64,000 nucleotides of DNA, from NCBI GenBank assembly GCA_035911135.1, contig JAMHWD010000013.1:1-64000 (forward strand), written 5' to 3'. Origin of the DNA: JAMHWD01 sp035911135 (GTDB lineage: Bacteria > Pseudomonadota > Alphaproteobacteria > Micavibrionales > Micavibrionaceae). Below are positions 57,705 to 64,000 of the stretch, in pieces. The stretch's first letter is position 1. Every line of letters begins with the position of its first letter. Position numbers and translations under genes: made by a program. The notes under the pieces are model-generated. The model ran no database searches and was not told where the DNA came from. It saw nothing but the letters and a program-made list of their open reading frames with translations.

Positions 57705-59399
57705 TCAGGAAGCCGAAGCAACCGCAGGCAGAAATTTTTCCAACAGGGATAGATACCATTCCGGCGCATTCGGGTGTACGTGCCGGGAGGCTTCGATTAT
57801 TGCGAAATAAACCGGGATAGCGATGAAGAACATATGTTCCCCGGTTTTCCCGGCCTTTGGCATGAATTTACGCTCTTGCCCGGCCGGAACAAGGCCCTTG
57901 AGCGCGCCGCGCAGCGCATGCCAGCCAGCCAGACGGATGCTGGAAAGCCCGGCGTAGAACCCCGCAAAGCCTATCAGGATATCCAGCCCTATTCGCAAGG
58001 GTGGCTCCGGTATGTGGCTTGCCGCCATAACCCGGCCCGGCCCGATAAAATAAGCGGCATAAAGCAGGGCCATAAGCACAAGCCCGGCAAGAAAGCCAAT
58101 CTGCCGCGGCTTGTAGGTAATATTTTTCAGGGCGGCATCGGCATTCATGATGATGCTGTGGATGTTGTCGGATGTGATGGCCATCGGATAGGTGCTGCGA
58201 ATTTTTTTCATCGCATTGCGGGGCGATGTCATGGCGGCAGCCAGAATGGATTCCCGGATCAGTTTATAGCGCGCCGCCTTTTTTATTTTTTCCGCGACAT
58301 TGCCGCGGTTTTCTGCGGCCTCGTGCAGCCTCGTGATGCCGGGCTTGATAAGGGTTTCTAAAAAATTCGGCATATACATCAGGCTGCATTGCTTGCCGAA
58401 AATCATGACATTGTACATGTTCTTCTGGATGCTGAATCCCAGCTCGCCATGCGGCAGGGCCACATGATAGGGGATGACAACAAAGTCGCGCTTTTCGTGA
58501 TCATCCTTGTCTTCGCGCACCGAGATAATGGGGCGAATATCGGCATGTTCGACCAGCTTGGGGCCGTATTGATCTATGGCCTCGCCAATCCGGTTTTCCA
58601 CGGCGGTCTTATCATAGTCAAATTCCGGCATGAAATCGACTTCCAGCCGCGAGATAATGGAATTCCAGGCGTGACCGTTACAAATGCCACATGGTGTTGC
58701 GCCACGGGACTGGCACATACGGCACTGGATTTTTTTCTTTTCATGGCATTGTCCGCAGCCGGTTTTACCGCGGCCCATACAGCGCGGGCATTGCTGGCGG
58801 CCTTTGGGCCCTTGTATGAATTGCCCGCCCATACAGCCCGAGCACACTTCAAGTCCTTGGCCGTGGCATTTCGGGCAGAGTTCTTGCCCCGTGGCCCCGC
58901 AGCGCTGGCAGGGGATCTGGCCCTTGGCGCGGCAATTCTGGCAAGGTTCATATTGCACAAAATCCTTGGTCAGGAACGGGACCTTGATCAGATGGCCATC
59001 AAGGCCGTATCCGATATCCTTGCGGTTTTCGATGACAAAATCCTGTATGCGCCGGACAAGGTCATGATTATGCGTGATTTTATGCTCTTCGCGGGTGATT
59101 TCCTCGCGGAGCTGCTGGGGCCCTGAGATTTTTAAGGGCCCGGTCTTTTGCCCGGATTCCTTGCGTTCCAGCACGCGGGTTTTTATTTTCAGGGTCGTTG
59201 TCGCGATAAATTCCAGTGTAGCGCCTTTGAAATATTCAACGGCGATCTCGTCTTTTTTGACGCCGTTGCCATGGGCGAGGCGGCGAATTTTCTTCTCCGC
59301 AATGGCTTTATAGTCGATATCAATTTCGGATTCGGCGGCGCTGCCTGTGTTTGTCACAGGCGGCGGGGCTGCATTTTCGTAAAGAGAATCATCGCTCAC
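57705..59399 (-). CDS. Membrane protein with eight CXXC zinc-finger repeats
   Basis: The 564-residue protein has a DnaJ-type zinc-finger array in its middle (about residues 155-245). It contains eight CxxC motifs, such as CQNCRAKG, CQRCGATG, CPKCHGQG and CPRCMGRG. Before it is a charged region, and after it a domain ending in two or three hydrophobic segments (LAGLVLMALLYAAYFIGPG and FIAIPVYFAIIEA). No J-domain is present, so it is not a DnaJ. A chaperone-like or redox role is possible but unproven. Start is GTG at 59399. Confidence 0.8.
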   Translation of the reverse strand: MSDDSLYENAAPPPVTNTGSAAESEIDIDYKAIAEKKIRRLAHGNGVKKDEIAVEYFKGATLEFIATTTLKIKTRVLERKESGQKTGPLKISGPQQLREEITREEHKITHNHDLVRRIQDFVIENRKDIGYGLDGHLIKVPFLTKDFVQYEPCQNCRAKGQIPCQRCGATGQELCPKCHGQGLEVCSGCMGGQFIQGPKGRQQCPRCMGRGKTGCGQCHEKKKIQCRMCQSRGATPCGICNGHAWNSIISRLEVDFMPEFDYDKTAVENRIGEAIDQYGPKLVEHADIRPIISVREDKDDHEKRDFVVIPYHVALPHGELGFSIQKNMYNVMIFGKQCSLMYMPNFLETLIKPGITRLHEAAENRGNVAEKIKKAARYKLIRESILAAAMTSPRNAMKKIRSTYPMAITSDNIHSIIMNADAALKNITYKPRQIGFLAGLVLMALLYAAYFIGPGRVMAASHIPEPPLRIGLDILIGFAGFYAGLSSIRLAGWHALRGALKGLVPAGQERKFMPKAGKTGEHMFFIAIPVYFAIIEASRHVHPNAPEWYLSLLEKFLPAVASAS

Positions 59400-59445
59400 A
59401 GGTGGGCTTCTCCAAAAATGCCTGACGGCAGCACAGGGTCAAAAA

Positions 59446-60147
59446 TCAAGGACGCAAGGCAGTGGCCAGAAATTCTTCGCTGCGGCGATTGGCCAGATCA
59501 GCCGCCTCTTTATTGTAATGCATTCCCTTTTCACGGGCAAAGGCATGATCCATACCCGGATATATATGGGCTTCGGCGGTTTCGACATCCATCAGGGTTT
59601 CGGTGATTTGCTTCTGGGCTTCGGGCGGGACGAATTTATCCTCGCCGGCGATATGCAGTAATGTCGGCTTTTTGATGTTTTCTGCCTTGTCCAGCATGGA
59701 TTCAATGCCAACGCCGTAATAGCTGACCGCGGCATCCACATCGGAGCCTGTGGCCATCATGAAGGCCAGCTTGCCGCCCAGGCAATAACCCACGCAGCCC
59801 ACCTTGCCGTTGGAGCCGGGAAGAGACCGGGCCGTTTTAAGTGTCGCGATGAGGTCTTCGAGGCCCTTGGCCTGATCAAATTCGCCAAAGAGGCCAAAGG
59901 CGCGCTGTAATTCTTCGGGGATGCTGTCCACCAGCTCAATACCCGGCTCAATGCGCCAGAACAGATCAGGGGCAATGGCAATATAGCCCAGAGCCGCCAT
60001 GTGATCGCATTTATGGCGCATATCCTGATTGATGCCAAAAATTTCCTGAATCATGATAACAGTGGGGGCTGGCGTTTTTTCCGGCATGGCGATATAGGCC
60101 TGAAAGCTGCCATCGGGGACTGTGATTGTGATCTGGTTGTTTTGCAT
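59446..60147 (-). CDS. Dienelactone hydrolase family protein
   Basis: The 233-residue protein has MIQEIFGINQDMRHK, the nucleophile Cys in GCVGYCLGGKLAF, the Asp in GEDKFVPPE and the His in GMDHAFAREKG. This Cys-Asp-His triad with QEIFG is the dienelactone hydrolase pattern. The natural substrate is unknown, and many such enzymes act on esters unrelated to aromatic degradation. It is divergent from the DUF6489-like gene. Confidence 0.9.
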   Translation of the reverse strand: MQNNQITITVPDGSFQAYIAMPEKTPAPTVIMIQEIFGINQDMRHKCDHMAALGYIAIAPDLFWRIEPGIELVDSIPEELQRAFGLFGEFDQAKGLEDLIATLKTARSLPGSNGKVGCVGYCLGGKLAFMMATGSDVDAAVSYYGVGIESMLDKAENIKKPTLLHIAGEDKFVPPEAQKQITETLMDVETAEAHIYPGMDHAFAREKGMHYNKEAADLANRRSEEFLATALRP

Positions 60148-60239
60148 GCGGCGCTACCTGGAATTGGAATTGATCTTGCGATGGTTATTTTGTAGGGTCA
60201 GGGCAGGAAATGCAAGATGCGCCAGCAGGGAGAGTTGCC

Positions 60240-60518
60240 ATGAAAATCAATTTCGATATCGAATGCACACCGGAAGAAGCGCGAGCCTTTATGGGGTTGC
60301 CGGATGTCGCGCCCATGCAGGAAAAGATGATGGGCGAGGTTGAGAAGATGATGCTGGATGGCATACGCGGCCTTGATCCTGAAGTGGCGCTTAAGACATG
60401 GCTGCCGGCCACGATTCAGGGCTGGGGCGAGATGCAGAAACTGTTCTGGCAGCAAATGGGCAACATGACAGCCACAGGTTCGTCTGCGCCATCATCGCGC
60501 AGCAAAAGCAAGGATTAA
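60240..60518 (+). CDS. Small conserved protein (DUF6489-like)
   Basis: The 92-residue protein starts KINFDIECTPEEARAFMGLP and is helical, with a Trp- and Met-rich C-terminal half (GWGEMQKLFWQQMG). It occurs just before mnmE in several alphaproteobacteria as far as I recall. It is phasin-like in length and composition, but the function is unknown. AGGGAGAG precedes the ATG. mnmE starts 18 bp after its stop, so they are likely one operon. Confidence 0.75.
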   Translation: MKINFDIECTPEEARAFMGLPDVAPMQEKMMGEVEKMMLDGIRGLDPEVALKTWLPATIQGWGEMQKLFWQQMGNMTATGSSAPSSRSKSKD

Positions 60519-60535
60519 GGCGAGGCAGATTTAGC

Positions 60536-61870
60536 ATGAAGCGCACGATTTACGCGCTGGCCTCGGCGCCCGGCAAGGCCGGCGTATCTGTTGTGCGCGT
60601 ATCCGGGCCGCAGGCGCGCCATTCCCTAGAGGCGTTATCAGGCCGCAATCATTTCGAGCGCCGTAAATTCTATTACGAAAAGCTCCGCGATCCTGTTTCA
60701 CGTGAAACAATCGACCGGGCGGTTGTTCTGTATTTCGAGGCGCCCCATAGTTACACAGGCGAAGATGTCGCCGAATATCACATTCATGGGTCAATGCCGG
60801 TTCTTGAGTCTTTGCTGAGAGCATTGGCGGCGCAGCCCAATCATCTTATGGCGGGCCCCGGGGAATTTACCCGCCGCGCTTTTGAGAATGGCCGCATGGA
60901 TTTGACAGAGGCCGAGGCGGTGGCCGATCTGATTGCTGCGCAGACCCAGCTGCAAAAAGCGCAGGCCTTGCGCCAGATTGATGGCGGTTTGCGGCAGCTT
61001 TATGAGAGATGGACTCATGAATTAAAGAAGATGCTGGCGCATATGGAGGCCGATCTTGAATTCCCGGATGAGGATGATCCGCAAGGCGTTTTTGAGCAAA
61101 GCCAGCAGCGCATTGCCGGAATTGCCAAGGAAATTGAGGGCCATTTGCAGCAAGGGCGGCGCGGGGAGCGTTTGCGCGAGGGTATTCAGATTGCCGTTCT
61201 GGGCGCGCCGAATGCCGGGAAATCCAGCCTTGTGAATACATTGGCGCAGCGGGAAGTGGCGATTGTTTCGGATCTGGCGGGCACAACCCGCGATGTCATT
61301 GAGGTGCATCTGGATCTGGAGGGGTATCCGGTAACATTGCTGGATATGGCGGGGCTTCGTGAGTTGGCGGAGCAAAGCGCGGGGCATGAGGCGCTGGAGC
61401 GTGAAGGGATTCGCCGGGCCTTGCGCCGGGCCGAGGAGGCGGACATTGCCTTGCTGCTGTTTGACGGGGGATTGGCCGAGCCTGATCCGATGACATTGGC
61501 GCAGATGGATGATCGCGCCCTTGTGGTGATAACCAAGGCAGATGAGCCGGTTGGCATTGATTATGAGGCCCCGGCCTTGCGTGTTTCGGCGCAAAGCGGC
61601 AAGGGGCTGGATGAGTTGATTCGGCGGATAACGGAACGCTGCGCCGGGCTGGCGGGCCGCGGGGACGGGCTTGCGCCCACGCGCATGCGCCACCGCGAGG
61701 CCCTGATGTTGGCGCTTGATGATCTAAGGCGCTCGGAAGCGGCTGCTTTGCCGGAATTAATGGCAGAAGATGTTCGATTGGCGGTGCGCCATATCGGGCA
61801 GATCACGGGCCGCGTTGATGTGGAAGACATTCTGGATATTGTTTTCCGCGATTTTTGCATTGGGAAATAA
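60536..61870 (+). CDS. mnmE: tRNA modification GTPase MnmE
   Basis: The 444-residue protein has IYALASAPGKAGVSVVRVSG, then VSRETIDRA (encoded over a parS site), GEFTRRAFENGRMDLTEAEA, the G1 motif GAPNAGKSSLVN, DLAGTTRDVIEV, DMAGLRE and TKADEP. It ends CIGK, carrying the conserved cysteine. With MnmG it makes the 5-carboxymethylaminomethyl group on wobble uridine 34. It leads the mnmE-mnmG-rsmG run. Confidence 0.96.
   Translation: MKRTIYALASAPGKAGVSVVRVSGPQARHSLEALSGRNHFERRKFYYEKLRDPVSRETIDRAVVLYFEAPHSYTGEDVAEYHIHGSMPVLESLLRALAAQPNHLMAGPGEFTRRAFENGRMDLTEAEAVADLIAAQTQLQKAQALRQIDGGLRQLYERWTHELKKMLAHMEADLEFPDEDDPQGVFEQSQQRIAGIAKEIEGHLQQGRRGERLREGIQIAVLGAPNAGKSSLVNTLAQREVAIVSDLAGTTRDVIEVHLDLEGYPVTLLDMAGLRELAEQSAGHEALEREGIRRALRRAEEADIALLLFDGGLAEPDPMTLAQMDDRALVVITKADEPVGIDYEAPALRVSAQSGKGLDELIRRITERCAGLAGRGDGLAPTRMRHREALMLALDDLRRSEAAALPELMAEDVRLAVRHIGQITGRVDVEDILDIVFRDFCIGK
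60694..60709. promoter_or_regulatory. parS site, perfect consensus
   Basis: TGTTTCACGTGAAACA is a perfect 16-bp palindrome and matches the consensus ParB-binding parS site. It lies inside mnmE and codes for Val-Ser-Arg-Glu-Thr. It would nucleate ParB spreading for chromosome segregation. Confidence 0.9.
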
Positions 61871-61925
61871 GCGCCTTTATCAATTTTCTGGCGTTTTTCC
61901 ACAGCTTCCCGTATAAAACCAGCCT

Positions 61926-63842
61926 ATGAAAACCACATATGATGTCATTGTAATCGGCGGTGGGCATGCGGGCTGTGAGGCGGCCGCAGCCGCGGCGCGC
62001 ATGGGCGCGAATACCGCCCTTTTGACGCATCGTCTGGATACGATTGGCATCATGTCTTGTAATCCGGCGATTGGCGGTCTTGGCAAGGGGCATCTGGTGC
62101 GCGAGATTGACGCGCTGGATGGGGTGATGGGCCGCGTTATTGACCGCGCCGGGATTCAGTTCCGGATACTCAATGCCTCCAAGGGGCCAGCCGTGCGCGG
62201 GCCGCGCGCGCAGGCAGATCGCAAATTATACCGCCAAGCCATGCAGGAGACCTTGCAGGATTACCTCAATCTGACTTTGCTGGAAGGCGGGGCGGAAGAT
62301 TTGATTATCGGTGCAGATGGCGCGGTTGAAGGCGTTATTATGGGCGACGGGCGCGAATTAAAATGCCAGGCCGCGATTATCACCACGGGCACGTTTTTGC
62401 GCGGTCTTATTCACCGCGGCATGGAGAAAATACCAGCCGGGCGCGTGGGCGAGAAGCCGGCCATTGGTCTGGCCCAGACATTGGAGCGCCTGAAATTCCC
62501 CTTGGGGCGGCTCAAGACGGGGACGCCTGCGCGGTTGGATGGCCGAACCATCAATTGGGCGGCGCTGGAGGAGCAAAAGGGCGATGACCCGCAAGTGCCG
62601 TTTTCCTATCTGACGGACAAGATCCGGGTGCCCCAGATTTCCTGCTACATGACCTATACCAGCGCCGAGACGCATAAAATTATTGCCGATAATTTGCATC
62701 TCTCAGCCATGTATTCCGGGCAGATCAGCGGCACAGGGCCGCGCTATTGCCCTTCGATCGAGGATAAAGTCGTGCGCTTTGCCGATAAGGCGCGCCATCA
62801 GGTCTTTCTGGAGCCGGAAGGTCTGGATGATCCCAGTGTTTATCCCAATGGTATTTCGACCTCGCTCCCCATTGATGTGCAGGCCCAGTATATTCGCAGC
62901 ATTGCAGGACTTGAGGCTGCTGAGGTCTTTGAGTGGGGCTATGCGATTGAATACGACTATGTCGATCCGCGAAGCTTGAAATCTACCCTTGAGTCCAAAA
63001 TTTTGCCGGGATTGTTTCTGGCAGGCCAGATTAACGGCACGACCGGATATGAAGAGGCGGCGGCGCAAGGTCTGATGGCCGGGATTAATGCAGCCTTGCT
63101 CGCCGGGGCTGTTTCACGTGAAACAGTTCAGGATTTCACATTGGACCGGGCCGAGGCCTATATCGGGGTCTTGATTGATGATTTGATTACGCGGGGCGCA
63201 CCAGAGCCTTACCGTATGTTTACCAGTCGCGCCGAATATCGCTTGCGCCTGCGTGCCGACAATGCCGATCAGCGACTGACCGGGAAGGGTATTGAGATTG
63301 GCTGCGTTGATGGTGTGCGGGAGGCTGTCTGGTCAGAAAAATCCTCAAAACTTGCGGCCGCCCGTCATTTGGTGAAAAATAACATAGCCACCCCGACTAT
63401 GCTGCAAAAACAAGGGGTTCACATTAATCAGGATGGCCAGCATCGGAATATATCTGAATTGCTGGGCGTATCCACAATCAGTTGGGATCAGCTGGCCACC
63501 ATCTGGCCGGAAATGAATGATATTGCCCCCGATATTCGGGAGCAGATCGAGATTGATGCGCTTTATGCCGGTTATATGGAGCGGCATGAGGCCGATATCG
63601 AGGCCTTTCGCAAGGATGAGGGGCTGATCTTGCCGCGGGATCTGGATTATAGGGCCGTTGGCAGCCTGTCCAATGAGGTGCGCGCAAAGCTTGAGATGGC
63701 TCAGCCGGAGACATTAGGGGCAGCCTCGCGCATCCCCGGCGTGACCCCGGCAGCGATCATTGCCTTGTTGCGGCATGTCAAACGCAAGGATCACAAAAAC
63801 GCAGCCGCCCATAATCCGGAGCCGGAATCGGATGCCGCCTGA
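61926..63842 (+). CDS. mnmG: tRNA uridine 5-carboxymethylaminomethyl modification enzyme MnmG
   Basis: The 638-residue FAD protein starts TYDVIVIGGGHAGCEAAAAA and has LSTCNPAIGGLGKG-like MSCNPAIGGLGKGHLVREID, GPRYCPSIEDKVVRFADK, and HQVFLEPEGLDDPSVYPNG. The C-terminal GAPEPYRMFTSRAEYRLRLR is typical. It works with MnmE on tRNA wobble uridine. Its 3' end overlaps rsmG by 11 bases. A perfect parS site lies inside it. Confidence 0.97.
   Translation: MKTTYDVIVIGGGHAGCEAAAAAARMGANTALLTHRLDTIGIMSCNPAIGGLGKGHLVREIDALDGVMGRVIDRAGIQFRILNASKGPAVRGPRAQADRKLYRQAMQETLQDYLNLTLLEGGAEDLIIGADGAVEGVIMGDGRELKCQAAIITTGTFLRGLIHRGMEKIPAGRVGEKPAIGLAQTLERLKFPLGRLKTGTPARLDGRTINWAALEEQKGDDPQVPFSYLTDKIRVPQISCYMTYTSAETHKIIADNLHLSAMYSGQISGTGPRYCPSIEDKVVRFADKARHQVFLEPEGLDDPSVYPNGISTSLPIDVQAQYIRSIAGLEAAEVFEWGYAIEYDYVDPRSLKSTLESKILPGLFLAGQINGTTGYEEAAAQGLMAGINAALLAGAVSRETVQDFTLDRAEAYIGVLIDDLITRGAPEPYRMFTSRAEYRLRLRADNADQRLTGKGIEIGCVDGVREAVWSEKSSKLAAARHLVKNNIATPTMLQKQGVHINQDGQHRNISELLGVSTISWDQLATIWPEMNDIAPDIREQIEIDALYAGYMERHEADIEAFRKDEGLILPRDLDYRAVGSLSNEVRAKLEMAQPETLGAASRIPGVTPAAIIALLRHVKRKDHKNAAAHNPEPESDAA
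63110..63125. promoter_or_regulatory. parS site, perfect consensus
   Basis: TGTTTCACGTGAAACA again matches the parS palindrome exactly. It lies inside mnmG, where it codes for AVSRETV. It is 2.4 kb from the mnmE site. Confidence 0.9.
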
Positions 63843-64000
63843 CGAATTTTTGCACTCGCTCCATGTTTCACGTGAAACGATTGAAAAGCTAATTATCTAT
63901 CGCGATTTGCTGTTTAAATGGCAAAGGGCCGTCAATCTGGTCAGCGCCAAAACTTTGCCGGAGGCTTGGGAGCGGCATTTTGTCGATTCGGCGCAGATGC
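63832..64000 (+). CDS. rsmG: 16S rRNA (guanine527-N7)-methyltransferase RsmG, 5' part
   Basis: The first 56 residues, starting PPDEFLHSLHVSRETIEKLI and continuing with KWQRAVNLVSAKTLPEAWER and HFVDSAQ, match the N-terminus of RsmG (GidB). The gene is cut by the right end of the window. It methylates G527 of 16S rRNA. Its ATG lies inside the last codons of mnmG, as is usual. In other genomes parA and parB follow. Confidence 0.93.
   Translation, partial: MPPDEFLHSLHVSRETIEKLIIYRDLLFKWQRAVNLVSAKTLPEAWERHFVDSAQM
63865..63880. promoter_or_regulatory. parS-like site, one mismatch
   Basis: TGTTTCACGTGAAACG differs from the consensus only at the last base. It lies at the start of rsmG and codes for HVSRETI. 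It is the fourth site in the window. Confidence 0.8.

Noticed and set aside
58389..59126. 245-residue plus-strand frame opposite the zinc-finger gene
   Set aside because: It is the complement of the cysteine-rich coding region and gives an Ala/His-biased sequence with no domain.
61871..61898. Possible terminator between mnmE and mnmG (GCGCC...GGCGTTTTT)
   Set aside because: The stem is only four to five base pairs with a long loop, and the two genes are normally co-transcribed.

Overview
The window looks like a chromosomal segment of an alphaproteobacterium of moderate GC content. It carries the conserved alphaproteobacterial origin neighbourhood: a PpsR-type regulator gene and maf-aroE-coaE-dnaQ-secB-Tim44-mltA on one side, and hemE-hemJ-rho, mnmE-mnmG-rsmG and parS sites on the other. 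The many lineage-specific exported or hypothetical proteins, an orphan LuxI-type synthase and the sparse neighbourhoods recall Micavibrio-like or deep Rhodospirillales-like lineages, but this placement is an inference.

Layout. 1-531: the 3' end of an IS3-family transposase, then tRNA-Ser(GGA). 0.7-15 kb: mixed genes for envelope sugar transfer (GT4 and GT9 enzymes), Smr and UvrD/PcrA DNA metabolism, an NDUFA9-like protein, SurA, RsmA, guanylate kinase and an SDR. 15-22.4 kb: a SqrR/BigR-like persulfide-sensing ArsR regulator, a 2H phosphoesterase, and the block mltA-Tim44 / secB / dnaQ-GATase-coaE-aroE-maf. 22.4-25.5 kb: a recombined patch with three exported Cys-pair paralogues, each behind a near-consensus promoter, plus a coiled-coil protein and its truncated, frameshifted copy. 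25.9-28.9 kb: hslV and hslU with an unrelated gene between them. 29-35.9 kb: an orphan LuxI homologue, a YdeI/OmdA protein overlapping its 3' end, a patatin, a diguanylate cyclase, a LOG protein and hypotheticals. 35.9-46.4 kb: comM and a split histidine cluster (hisE, hisF, hisA, hisH, hisD, hisB) interleaved with HIT, GNAT and GreB genes and a tandem pair of RNase H-like proteins. 46.4-52.2 kb: a lipoprotein serine protease, an SMR transporter, PpsR, and three hypothetical genes of which two are paralogues.

52.2-52.6 kb is the most notable intergenic region. It lies immediately upstream of hemE and holds six GANTC (CcrM-type) sites within about 195 bp and several DnaA-box-like 9-mers, so it is the best candidate for the chromosomal origin. 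Beyond it hemE, hemJ, rho, mnmE, mnmG and rsmG read rightwards, away from it. Four parS-like 16-mers, two of them perfect, lie inside coding sequences at 47.2, 60.7, 63.1 and 63.9 kb, where they encode the peptide Ser-Arg-Glu-Thr.

The housekeeping genes cover histidine, haem, shikimate and CoA biosynthesis, tRNA wobble modification, transcription termination, protein export and proteolysis. The parts most likely to be new biology are the exported Cys-pair cassette, the RNase H-like tandem, the orphan LuxI gene and the origin-proximal paralogue pair. No CRISPR array, prophage or rRNA was seen.
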